64,000 bases of DNA from Evansella sp041820985 (GTDB taxonomy: Bacteria; Bacillota; Bacilli; Bacillales; Salisediminibacteriaceae). Numbering within the stretch: position 1 is the stretch's first letter; every line of letters begins with the position of its first letter. Shown piece after piece: positions 51,299 through 59,983 of the stretch. The stretch spans positions 1 to 64,000 of the forward strand of contig NZ_JBGUAU010000009.1 of NCBI RefSeq assembly GCF_041820985.1, read 5' to 3'. The notes below the pieces were generated by a model. The model made no database searches. It worked only from the letters and a program-made list of their open reading frames with translations, and was not told the DNA's origin. The position numbers and the translations under genes are program-made.

Positions 51299-54148
51299 CT
51301 ATTCTATTTGATTCTCCTCATTCATTTTAGGTATGGATATTTGCCCTCTTTTTTCTTGGTTTCGTAACCTCTCCTTAATCACATCAGATAAGCGATCAAG
51401 TGGATATGGTTTTGTAAAATAATCTTTAATACCATACTTCTCCGACTTTTCAGTTACCTCATCCAATGCAGATGATATAAAAACTGGGATATATTTTAAT
51501 TTTTCATCTTCCTTTAAATCCTTCAAGAATCCCCAACCATCAACACTCCCCTCAAACATTAAATCAAGGACGATTGCATCTGCAGAGTTCTTTTTTAACT
51601 CTTTCATTGCTTCACAAGGCTCAAAGAAGTGAATTACTTTGAATTGATTATTATTTAGTTCTTCTGTTAACAACATTGCCAAACTACTGTCATCTTCCAC
51701 CACAATTACCTTATCCACATGCATTTCAGAATTTTTAATGGGTACTACTGTGCCTTTTTCCACAAATGAAGGAAGATGTATCACAAATGTAGTACCTTTT
51801 CCGAGTTCAGAATATACCTCGATCTTTCCATCATGTGCTCCCACAATTTCTCGACAAATCGCAAGACCTAAACCTGTACCTCCAATTAGTCTCATAGAAC
51901 TATTATCTACCCGGTAAAACTTATGAAAGAGTTTCGGAACTTCTCTTTCAGGAATCCCAATTCCTTCATCTTTAATTTCTAAAATTACATTGGAGTTCTG
52001 TTCCTGTATAGAAAGTTCTACTGTTCCACCATTTGGTGAGAATTTAATAGCATTACTAATAAAATTCATTAGCATTTGGGACATCTTATCTCGGTCTGCA
52101 TAAATTTCAACAGCATCCTCAGCAACAACTTGAAGCTGATGATTGGGATTACTTACTCGGTAAACATCCATAACTTCTTCTGCTATCTCTGTTATATTTA
52201 CTCGCTCTTTATGATACGTTTGTTTCCCGCTTTCCATCTTCTGAAGATCTAGAAAATCATTTATTAGATTCGTAAGACGGTTCGCTTCTTTAAAAATAGT
52301 TTCTGCGTATTTCTTTCTTCGTTCTTCCTTTAGTTCTTTTGTCATTAACAATTCTGCATATCCTAATACACTAGAGAGAGGTGTTCGAAGCTCATGACTA
52401 ACCGTACTAACTAAATTCGACTTCATTTGATCCACTTCATTTTGTTTTGTAATATCTCTGTGAACAAAAATAGAACCAATTCTTTCTTTTGCTCGAAAAA
52501 CAGGCGATGCGTATACATCGATTACCTTATCATCCTTTGTTTTATATCGAATTTGCTGTATTCCATGGTGATTGTTATTAATAGCTTTATGGAAAAAAGC
52601 AGATATACTTTCGGAATTACTATAGTCGGAATCTAAAATAGCATAATTATTAACCGCTTTTATCCAAGAAGTGAAGGGTGAATGAGCATATAAATACTGT
52701 TCATTGCATTTTATATAGTCACAGAACACTTCATTGTATTGTAGTAGGACACCATCTTTATCAACAAATTGGATCCCTTCGTTAACATGATCGATAATAT
52801 CTTGATTTAACTGCCTTTCCGATTCTGTCTTTTCATAAAGTACAATTCTCTCTAATGCAAAAGAAGCATTTTTCATCACTGCAAATATCTCATCTATTTC
52901 TTCCTGATGATAGGAACGATTCACGCGGTTAGCAATGAGAACTGCTATGAGCTTTTTCTCCGAAGAGAAAACAGGAACATAAAGATCATAACTTTTTCCC
53001 CCATCTTCAAGTAATCCCGCTTCCTCAGGACGTACTTCTCGTTCGATAATATAGGGCTTTTGTTTTTCAACTAATAATGGAAAAGCCTTTATCTTATCTA
53101 GTTCCATCCATCGTTTAATAACTGCATCCGTTACACCAATCGAGGAATATATTGGTTCATCTACAAACAATAAAATAGATTTGTCTAATTGATATATTCT
53201 ATTAAGTTCTTGGTTAATATTGTCTAATAAATCAATTTTTGTTGTTGTGAATGTAAGGGAATTATTTATTTCATTCAAATGCTCTAGTTTTTCTTGATGT
53301 TTCCGTAATTCCTTTTGATTTTTTAATAACTCTTTATTTTGAGTTTGCATTTGATTCTCTTTATCTTGTATTGATTTTGCCATGTTAAAGAATGAAGTTG
53401 ATAAAATCCCAATTTCATCCTTACGACCAACACTTTCTAAATGAATCTCCTCTCCATCAGCTAAGGCTTCGGAAGCTTCTGTTAATTTTTCTATTGGTAC
53501 ACTAATGTACCGAATCATTGTCCAAACAGTAAGAACAAAGACAAGAAGGACAAATCCTGTAAAGAAAAGTAATACCCAGACTTGTCTTTCTGCTGTTTCT
53601 AATAATTTCTTATGAAGTGCTTCACGCGTTTCTTGTGCATCATATAAGTATTGACCCATAAATGACAGAAAATGATTCACATCACTAGAAGCACCTGAAA
53701 TAGAATATTGATGTAGCCCTTCATAATCACCACGTTCTACAAAATCTAAAGATTCAGGTAAGATCACATTTTTATATCGGTCAAAAAATTGAATAAACTC
53801 TTCTCTAAATTCAGCTGACTCATTATGTAAAGGAAGCTGTTGTAAATGCTCAAGACTTCTTTCTAATTCAATCATTTCATGTTGTAATTTTGCAAGTTCA
53901 TTCTCGTTTTTAAAAGCATAGTAACCCCGCGCTCGAAAAAAAACAGCCTGTAGATGGTTTTCTATATTTTGAAATACCATTTCCTTTTCTTCAGATGCTT
54001 CTGTTTGTTCCAATAAATCGTCATATACACTTGAGTATTGATATGATAATAACAATCCTATACATAGTAAAAGGATCGATACAATAATTATAGGAAGCAA
54101 AAACCTTTTTCGTAATCCGAAAAAAGGTTTTTTTAGTGAATTAATCAT
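51299..54148 (-). CDS. Membrane hybrid histidine kinase (HAMP-GAF-PAS-HisKA-HATPase-REC)
   Basis: A 949-residue sensor. In order: membrane helix 1 (about 17-36), an extracytoplasmic helical segment of about 150 residues, helix 2 (about 192-212), HAMP (214-266), a coiled coil, GAF (about 290-430), PAS (about 440-560), HisKA with the phospho-acceptor STVSHELRTPLSSVLGYAEL near residue 585, HATPase with DEGIGIP and GGTGLGLAICREIV, and a C-terminal receiver with phospho-Asp in AIVLDLMFEGSVDGW near 862. The receiver makes it a hybrid kinase that needs an Hpt partner, which the 56980 gene supplies. It overlaps the free receiver gene by eight bases and is last in the operon. Confidence 0.9.
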   Translation of the reverse strand: MINSLKKPFFGLRKRFLLPIIIVSILLLCIGLLLSYQYSSVYDDLLEQTEASEEKEMVFQNIENHLQAVFFRARGYYAFKNENELAKLQHEMIELERSLEHLQQLPLHNESAEFREEFIQFFDRYKNVILPESLDFVERGDYEGLHQYSISGASSDVNHFLSFMGQYLYDAQETREALHKKLLETAERQVWVLLFFTGFVLLVFVLTVWTMIRYISVPIEKLTEASEALADGEEIHLESVGRKDEIGILSTSFFNMAKSIQDKENQMQTQNKELLKNQKELRKHQEKLEHLNEINNSLTFTTTKIDLLDNINQELNRIYQLDKSILLFVDEPIYSSIGVTDAVIKRWMELDKIKAFPLLVEKQKPYIIEREVRPEEAGLLEDGGKSYDLYVPVFSSEKKLIAVLIANRVNRSYHQEEIDEIFAVMKNASFALERIVLYEKTESERQLNQDIIDHVNEGIQFVDKDGVLLQYNEVFCDYIKCNEQYLYAHSPFTSWIKAVNNYAILDSDYSNSESISAFFHKAINNNHHGIQQIRYKTKDDKVIDVYASPVFRAKERIGSIFVHRDITKQNEVDQMKSNLVSTVSHELRTPLSSVLGYAELLMTKELKEERRKKYAETIFKEANRLTNLINDFLDLQKMESGKQTYHKERVNITEIAEEVMDVYRVSNPNHQLQVVAEDAVEIYADRDKMSQMLMNFISNAIKFSPNGGTVELSIQEQNSNVILEIKDEGIGIPEREVPKLFHKFYRVDNSSMRLIGGTGLGLAICREIVGAHDGKIEVYSELGKGTTFVIHLPSFVEKGTVVPIKNSEMHVDKVIVVEDDSSLAMLLTEELNNNQFKVIHFFEPCEAMKELKKNSADAIVLDLMFEGSVDGWGFLKDLKEDEKLKYIPVFISSALDEVTEKSEKYGIKDYFTKPYPLDRLSDVIKERLRNQEKRGQISIPKMNEENQIE

Positions 54149-54506
54149 GAAGTAACTCCTCTACAAATGACATTAACTGTGTCGGTCGAAATGGTTTTTC
54201 CATAAAATAATCAGCACCAGCCTCTAGTAATTGTTGGCGGTCTTTTTGTTGACTTTTTGCAGTTAGCATTAACACAGGAACCTGCTTCAATTTCTCATGA
54301 GATTTTACTTTTAGTAAAACCTCATACCCAGTTAATCGCGGCATCATATAATCTAGGATGATTAGATCAAAAGTATTTTCATTTACCTTTTCCCAAGCTT
54401 CTTGTCCATCTTCTGCTTCTATAATATCAACATCTAAATCTTCTAGCGTATCTACTATTAACATACGTAATACTTCTTCGTCATCTGCTATTAAAATCTT
54501 TTTCAA
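54141..54506 (-). CDS. Single-domain response regulator (REC only)
   Basis: A 121-residue stand-alone receiver. The acidic pair KILIADDEEVLRML, the phospho-Asp in LIILDYMMPRLTGYE (Asp near residue 53), MLTAKSQQ with the conserved Thr and the Lys in YFMEKPFRP are all intact. It has no output domain. It may act as a shuttle in the phosphorelay or regulate a partner by binding. TTG start after AAAGGAGAG; it sits between the glycosyltransferase and the kinase. Confidence 0.92.
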   Translation of the reverse strand: MKKILIADDEEVLRMLIVDTLEDLDVDIIEAEDGQEAWEKVNENTFDLIILDYMMPRLTGYEVLLKVKSHEKLKQVPVLMLTAKSQQKDRQQLLEAGADYFMEKPFRPTQLMSFVEELLHD

Positions 54507-54537
54507 GAAATAGTCTCTCCTTTATTATCTCTATTCA

Positions 54538-55947
54538 TTATTCTGAAACACCTTTTCTTGTCATGGCTCCCCAATCGTGTTTCCTTCGTAAAGCACTCCA
54601 AATACCTTCCATTCTCCAAATAACCGTTAAAGGTCTATACCAAAATGTTTCAGTGAATGCGTATAGAAAAAGCTTCACTAACTCCATTGGTTTAGGATAT
54701 CTTCGGTAACCCCATTCCTCTAATAGAACAGCAGATATAGAGAATAGCGTACCATAAAGGAAGGCAACAGCAAACAGCAAAATAGCAATCTCTAAATGAA
54801 TAAGAGAAAAGAGTATTCCAATAATAAAAATGATATAACCTAGAAACTCCACTACAGGTCCTAGCCATTCAACAAAAACATAATAAGGATAAGATATTGT
54901 TCCAATTCCCTTATACTTCGGATTGAACATCATTTTTCTATGTAGAAAAATGGTTTCGGTTAACCCTTGATGCCATCGTCTTCGCTGTTTTCGTAATATA
55001 CTTATATCACTAGGAACTTCTGTCCAACAAACAGGATCAGCAATATATTCAATACGATCGGTGGAATTTGACTCTTTTAACAAGCGATGGAGTCTCACAA
55101 TTAATTCCATATCTTCACCAACCGTTGAGGTGCGGTATCCTCCTGCCTTGATTACCCATTGTTTATGAAAAACACCGAAAGCTCCAGAAATAATAAGTAG
55201 CCAATTATATCTACTCATACTTATTCTTCCAATTAAAAAGGCTCTTAAGTAGTCAATTACTTGCATAATTACTAATGGGTTGTTAGGAAGTCTCACTTTC
55301 TCAATACTTCCCCGATTGATGCTGCAACCATTTGCAACCCTAATGGTTCCTCCGGTAACAATAACTTGGCCATTAGAATCTAAAATAGGTTTCATTGTTT
55401 TTATCAGAGCATTCCGTTCAATGATAGAGTCTGCATCCATTGCACAAAAGTATGGATATTTGGAAATATTAATTCCACAATTCAGGGAATCTGCTTTTCC
55501 TCCATTTTCTTTTCTTGCTAAGAACACAGATGGATTTGTTGTGGACTGGTAAAGTTCTAAAAGCTTTTTGCTTTCAATATGGTTACGTACTGCACGTTGA
55601 CTCGGAACCATTTTATAGTGTTCAATCATCTTTTCAGAAGTTTTATCTTTTGACCCATCATCGATTACTAAGATTTCATATTCTGGATAGTTAATACTTA
55701 ATAGTGATTGAACAGTAGGTACAATCCCCACTTCTTCATTATAAGCAGGTACAATAATAGAAAGTGGATAAGTATCAGAGCTTTCCATTACATCCTCAAT
55801 AGGTTCATGTGGATCTAAATCTTTCTCCAACCAAATTTTTCGAATGCTAAGGAGGAAAAAAGCGGAGTATATAAAAATGATAATGAATAAATATAGAATG
55901 ATTGCTATAGATGCTATAGAGAAGATGGTACTCCAAATATCATGCAT
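54538..55947 (-). CDS. Processive family 2 glycosyltransferase (BcsA-like, membrane)
   Basis: A 469-residue membrane glycosyltransferase. A first helix (about 8-35) is followed by a GT2 domain with SIIVPAYNEEVGI (63-75), VIDDGSKDKT (94-103), the metal-binding DAD at 171-173, the catalytic GED at 277-279 and the processive QRRRW at 321-325. Three or four helices follow. QxxRW marks enzymes that build and extrude polymers such as cellulose, hyaluronan or poly-GlcNAc. It lacks a PilZ domain, so c-di-GMP control, if any, acts indirectly. The sugar is unknown. It overlaps the HEAT-repeat gene by eight bases. Confidence 0.9.
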   Translation of the reverse strand: MHDIWSTIFSIASIAIILYLFIIIFIYSAFFLLSIRKIWLEKDLDPHEPIEDVMESSDTYPLSIIVPAYNEEVGIVPTVQSLLSINYPEYEILVIDDGSKDKTSEKMIEHYKMVPSQRAVRNHIESKKLLELYQSTTNPSVFLARKENGGKADSLNCGINISKYPYFCAMDADSIIERNALIKTMKPILDSNGQVIVTGGTIRVANGCSINRGSIEKVRLPNNPLVIMQVIDYLRAFLIGRISMSRYNWLLIISGAFGVFHKQWVIKAGGYRTSTVGEDMELIVRLHRLLKESNSTDRIEYIADPVCWTEVPSDISILRKQRRRWHQGLTETIFLHRKMMFNPKYKGIGTISYPYYVFVEWLGPVVEFLGYIIFIIGILFSLIHLEIAILLFAVAFLYGTLFSISAVLLEEWGYRRYPKPMELVKLFLYAFTETFWYRPLTVIWRMEGIWSALRRKHDWGAMTRKGVSE

Positions 55948-56992
55948 TTCCGATTTCCCCCTTCTCTACCCATTGGTCTACAATCGCTGCTTTTGACCGT
56001 GGCAAGGATTCTCTCATATGTCCTAGAATAAACTCCCCATCCTCAAATTTACTTATTGCTTCAGAAGCTGAAAACTGTACCCACCATTCAGCATCATTTT
56101 TCACTAGATCAATGAGACTCTTTTTGAACCTATTTAAACGAAGATTACCAACTATTTTCGTAGCAATCATTCGCTCCGGCCAATGTGGAGACATAAGAAA
56201 TTGGGTTAATTTATCAGGGTCAGACATATATTCATATTGTAAAATTGCCTTTAAAGCCTGAACTCTTAATTCTGAGTCTTCATGGAGAAGCAGTTTTTCC
56301 ACAAAGGGATAATAAGCGAAATCTCGTTTTTCTCCAATCACTCCAAGTAAGCCGGAAAGAGCAGACACGGTTGATTGATTTGTTATCATTTCTGTTTGAA
56401 GTTGAAATAATAGTTCATTATACTTTCTAAATATTTCTTTATAGAATGAACTCGCCCCATTAGATATTCTGAATACATCTTTTACGATCCGCTCATCTTG
56501 TAATGTTGCTAATGTTCGAAAACGTTGCTTCATTTCTTCATCTAATATAATAGCCCCTTCTTTGTTTAGAGGCTCATAAACAAGATCACTTAAAGACTTC
56601 ATATTAAAATCCTCAATGAAATAAAGAGCATTCATTCGGCTGCTCCATTTATTACTTTGAAGTAACCTCTGATATTTGTTTTTTAAAGTGAATTCAGCAA
56701 AATCGTTAATGCGAGCTAACGACGTCTCTAGGTTAACAAGGAGCGCATACTCATTTAATATCTCCTCTAATACTTCTAACTCAACTTCATTAGTCGTAAC
56801 AATCATGTTATTGTCTCGTTTCTCTTGCACAAATTGGTCCACTAAAGGAATCAACTTTTCTTTTAACTCCTCTTTTTTTCTTACTATTCTGTTACGTTTT
56901 ATTTTTGATACCAATAAGTACACCATGATAGAGCATTGAACTATCAGTAAAAAGAGAATTGCAATCAGGATTATACTGGTCATCGGTTCCAT
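55940..56992 (-). CDS. HEAT-repeat membrane protein
   Basis: A 350-residue protein with one N-terminal membrane helix (about 5-27), a charged coiled segment, and about 250 residues of helical repeats. The repeats are clearest at LRVQALKAILQYEYMSDPDK, PERMIATKIVGNLRLNRFKK and WWVQFSASEAISKFEDGEFI. HEAT repeats form scaffolds for protein partners. Located between the diguanylate cyclase and the glycosyltransferase and overlapping both, it may link the regulator to the membrane enzyme. That is inferred from position only. Confidence 0.75.
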   Translation of the reverse strand: MEPMTSIILIAILFLLIVQCSIMVYLLVSKIKRNRIVRKKEELKEKLIPLVDQFVQEKRDNNMIVTTNEVELEVLEEILNEYALLVNLETSLARINDFAEFTLKNKYQRLLQSNKWSSRMNALYFIEDFNMKSLSDLVYEPLNKEGAIILDEEMKQRFRTLATLQDERIVKDVFRISNGASSFYKEIFRKYNELLFQLQTEMITNQSTVSALSGLLGVIGEKRDFAYYPFVEKLLLHEDSELRVQALKAILQYEYMSDPDKLTQFLMSPHWPERMIATKIVGNLRLNRFKKSLIDLVKNDAEWWVQFSASEAISKFEDGEFILGHMRESLPRSKAAIVDQWVEKGEIGNA

Positions 56993-58617
56993 ACCCTTCT
57001 CATTAAACGTTTCATTCTAGAGGAAAGCTCATTCATCTTAAATGGCTTAATAACATAATCATCTGCTCCAAGCTCTAGTGATCGAACTATTTCTTGCTCA
57101 CTTTTTCTAGATGTAAGCATAAGGATTAAAACGTTATTATCTGAGTAGTTTTCTCTTAAAATTTTTAGTATTTCCATTCCATCCATTTTAGGCATGACCC
57201 CATCAAGTAAAAATAAGTATTTATGTGAAGGGTTATACCAATTAGAATGTAACAGCTCGTATCCATCTTTAAATTTCTGAATATGTGTTGACCAACCTCG
57301 TAATGATTCATTAGCAAAATGACGTGAAAGCATTTCACGAATGATAGGGTCATCATCAACAATCATAATGTTTAGTTTCCTGCTAACAACATTTTGATCA
57401 CTAGGCTGATATGTCATCACTAAATTACGTCCATTGTTTTTTGCATTATAGAGGGCTGTATCTGCTTGTTGAACAATTTCATTTATTTCTTTTGTCGGAT
57501 CGATTACTTCTGTCACACCTGCTGAAAAAGTGATAAAAAAGGAAGAGTTCCCATGAAACTTTTCATTAGATAACTCCATCTGTAGTCTTGTTAATACTTT
57601 GACTGCATTTTCCCTTTTTGTTCGAGGAAATATCATACAAAATTCTTCACCGCCATAACGAATCACTGTATCCCTATTTCTTTTATTTTTTAATAATATT
57701 GCAACAAATCGTTTTAACACTTCATCTCCAATAAGGTGACCATGCTCATCATTTACTTTCTTAAAATGATCAATATCTACCATCGCAAGGGAAAAAGGAA
57801 CAGAATCTCTTGACATTTCATTGTACAATCCTTGAACTTCCAAATCTAAAAAGCGTCGATTATAAGCTCCTGTTAGTTCATCGACCATTAACGAATCCTC
57901 ATGTTGTTGCCTGAAAGAAATGCGACTAGAGATAATTGCTGTTAAAATATCTAAATCCATATCATGCGAGTAAATATCGCTAATTCCTTTATGGTAGCAT
58001 TGGATAAGTTGATCCTTGCTCTCCATTTCCGTAATAAGAACAATTGGAATAAGAGAAGATTGTGCTTTCTTAATAAATGGATTTTCCAGAAATGACGTGG
58101 AAAAGTTTTTCTCATTTATTAATATAAGATCAATACTTTCCGTGAAAATCCATTCCGTTGCTTTTTCCTCCGTTATGGCACTGAGGACCAAATACCCTTC
58201 TTCTTCAAATCTAGTCTTAAAATAATTTAATGAGTCGAGCTTTTGATCAATGATTAGGATGAATGTATTGGTTTTTGAATCATCTAAAGGTAGCTCTTGA
58301 AGTAAAGTATTTTCTTCCCCTATTCTTTGCACTGATGTGTCATCTATATCACCCGCTAACAGAGAAAGAAGAGTAATGAGCTTTTCATTCCAGCTTTCTG
58401 AAGACCACGTCTTCGTTGAATTACTATCTATTTTATGTAACAAGCGTTCTGCTTCAGTAGATAAATCATCTAATCCAATGGACCCTGCAGTTCCTCTAAT
58501 TGTATGTAAAAATTGATACAGTTCTCTTTCTTCAATATATCCCCGCTCATTCCAATCATTAATTTTTTGTCCAATTTGTTTAATAAATTTTTCTTGATAT
58601 TTAGATAAGCTACTCAA
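56980..58617 (-). CDS. Hpt-REC(degenerate)-GGDEF-REC regulator (diguanylate cyclase)
   Basis: A 545-residue protein. Residues about 1-90 form an Hpt domain with phospho-His in FLHTIRGTAGSIGLDDL. About 135-250 is a receiver-like fold that lacks the acidic pair (TFILIIDQ) and the phospho-Asp (LILINEKN). About 255-415 is GGDEF with the active RYGGEEF and an intact RxxD inhibitory site (RNRD) five residues before it. The C terminus is a complete receiver (IMIVDDDP, LLDGVMPKMDG, YVIKPF). It could accept phosphate from the hybrid kinase and make c-di-GMP. TTG at 58617, seven bases after AAAGGGGAG, is the start: longer frames run into a repeat. Confidence 0.88.
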   Translation of the reverse strand: MSSLSKYQEKFIKQIGQKINDWNERGYIEERELYQFLHTIRGTAGSIGLDDLSTEAERLLHKIDSNSTKTWSSESWNEKLITLLSLLAGDIDDTSVQRIGEENTLLQELPLDDSKTNTFILIIDQKLDSLNYFKTRFEEEGYLVLSAITEEKATEWIFTESIDLILINEKNFSTSFLENPFIKKAQSSLIPIVLITEMESKDQLIQCYHKGISDIYSHDMDLDILTAIISSRISFRQQHEDSLMVDELTGAYNRRFLDLEVQGLYNEMSRDSVPFSLAMVDIDHFKKVNDEHGHLIGDEVLKRFVAILLKNKRNRDTVIRYGGEEFCMIFPRTKRENAVKVLTRLQMELSNEKFHGNSSFFITFSAGVTEVIDPTKEINEIVQQADTALYNAKNNGRNLVMTYQPSDQNVVSRKLNIMIVDDDPIIREMLSRHFANESLRGWSTHIQKFKDGYELLHSNWYNPSHKYLFLLDGVMPKMDGMEILKILRENYSDNNVLILMLTSRKSEQEIVRSLELGADDYVIKPFKMNELSSRMKRLMRRVWNR

Positions 58618-58721
58618 TCCAAACTCCCCTTTATATTTCGAAATAGGGTTCCTATTTTCTTTCTTTACTATGTATTTACACATCTTCGTATTAGGATAAA
58701 CCAATCCACGACCATCATCCT

Positions 58722-58765
58722 TCACAAAATAGTCGGGTACCTGGTCCCTGAACATTTTGTGAATT
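58722..58765. repeat. GGGACCAGG palindrome, copy 4 (half copy)
   Basis: CCTGGTCCCTGAAC occurs once here, preceded by GGTACC. The flanking words TTCACAAAAT (58721-58730) and ATTTTGTGAA (58754-58763) form a perfect inverted pair and match the outer ends of the other copies. It lies just upstream of the diguanylate cyclase gene. Confidence 0.7.
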
Positions 58766-58776
58766 CTGTTGACTTA

Positions 58777-58782
58777 ATTATA
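58777..58782 (-). promoter_or_regulatory. Possible -10 box for the 51.3-58.6 kb operon
   Basis: TATAAT on the minus strand with no convincing -35 box. If used, the start would be near 58770 and the leader about 150 bases, spanning the half palindrome. Weak evidence only. Confidence 0.3.
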
Positions 58783-58823
58783 CATTTTTTTACCTTTTTA
58801 GACATCTTTTTCACTAGTTTTAG

Positions 58824-58868
58824 ACAAAAAAAACAACTAGGTGATAAATTATTTCATACTAGTTGTTT
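58824..58868 (-). terminator. Terminator of the methionine aminopeptidase gene
   Basis: ACAACTAG (58833-58840) pairs with CTAGTTGT (58859-58866). On the minus strand the stem is followed by T8. It lies about 90 bases past the stop codon. Confidence 0.8.
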
Positions 58869-58954
58869 TATATAGCTTTGTAATTTATTTAGTTTTTATG
58901 CCTCTTTCCATGGACAAAATTAAACCTCGATTACTATAAAGAAGTTAACGATTT

Positions 58955-59710
58955 TCAAACATCGTCTTGCTCTGTTAAAATAATTGGTCCGTTCTTAGTA
59001 ATAGCAATTGTATGCTCGTATTGAACAGATAAACTCCCATCTACCGTTCTAGCCGTCCATCCGTTATTATCCATTTTAGATGGCCAAAAACCTAGATTAA
59101 TCATTGGTTCAATCGTGATAACCATCCCCTCTTTTAATCGTTTCCCTTTCCCTCTACTTCCGAAATGAGGAATATTAGGTTCTTCATGGATAGTTGGTCC
59201 AATTCCGTGACCCGCGAAGTCACGAACTATCCCGTAATTATAAGGAGCAACAATTTCTTCAATAGCTGCACCAATATCACCGATTCTATTACCATCCAAG
59301 GCTTCTTTAATACTTTGATAAAGAGCTTCCTTTGTAACCTCACATAGCTTCTTTGCTTCCTCTGAAATCTCGCCTACTGGATGTGTCCATGCTGAGTCAG
59401 CCAATGCACCGTTTAAATCTGCAACAAAATCTATAGTAACGACATCGCCGTTTTTTAAAGGCTCGTTCCTAGGAAAACCATGACAAATTTCATCATTTAT
59501 AGAAGCACAAGTTGCGAATTCATAGCCTTGGTATCCTTTTTGTGCTGGTTTTGCACCATTTTTTAGTAAGTAATTTTCTACAAAGCTATCTATTTCCAGT
59601 GTAGTAATTCCTGGTTTTATTATTTTGGCAATCTCCTTGTGAATGCGAGCTACAAGTTTGCCTGCTTCATGCATCTGTTCAATTTCTCGTTCTGATTTTC
59701 GTTCAATCAC
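58955..59710 (-). CDS. map: Methionine aminopeptidase type I (MapB/YflG-like)
   Basis: A 251-residue type I enzyme that removes N-terminal Met from new proteins. The five metal ligands are visible: Asp in VTIDFVADLNG and in LADSAWTH, His in DFAGHGIGPTIHE, Glu in TIEPMIN and Glu in VQYEHTIAI. It lacks the N-terminal zinc finger. The likely start is GTG at 59710 after GGAGAG. B. subtilis has two such genes; the one beside ltaS (yflG) fits this context because an LtaS-type gene lies directly upstream. Confidence 0.92.
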   Translation of the reverse strand: MIERKSEREIEQMHEAGKLVARIHKEIAKIIKPGITTLEIDSFVENYLLKNGAKPAQKGYQGYEFATCASINDEICHGFPRNEPLKNGDVVTIDFVADLNGALADSAWTHPVGEISEEAKKLCEVTKEALYQSIKEALDGNRIGDIGAAIEEIVAPYNYGIVRDFAGHGIGPTIHEEPNIPHFGSRGKGKRLKEGMVITIEPMINLGFWPSKMDNNGWTARTVDGSLSVQYEHTIAITKNGPIILTEQDDV

Positions 59711-59924
59711 AATATTTCTCTCCTTTCTCCCATACAATATCTGTAATTATTTTAACATGAATACTGTACTCATCTCGTTATCTAGCTTTCATTTCTAATA
59801 TCATGTTAATCATTCTATTCATTCTTTGGCATTATTACACAAATAAATTTAATTGTTTTTAGTTGTACTTAGCATCGAGACTATTGAAAAATACTCGTAT
59901 CATTATGCAGTTAAACTATATAAA

Positions 59925-59970
59925 AAATGATAGGGTGTATAAAAGGTTTTCCCTTTAACACACCCTAAAG
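59925..59970 (-). terminator. Terminator of the LtaS-type gene
   Basis: TAGGGTGT (59932-59939) pairs with ACACCCTA (59961-59968), with an inner AAAGG/CCTTT. On the minus strand ATTTTTTATA follows. It lies 14 bases past the stop codon. Confidence 0.85.
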
Positions 59971-59983
59971 TCAATCAACACAT

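Noticed and set aside
58618..58755. N-terminal extension of the diguanylate cyclase
   Set aside because: The extra residues are encoded by the GGGACCAGG repeat and following non-coding bases. TTG at 58617 has a proper ribosome site and begins just before the Hpt domain.
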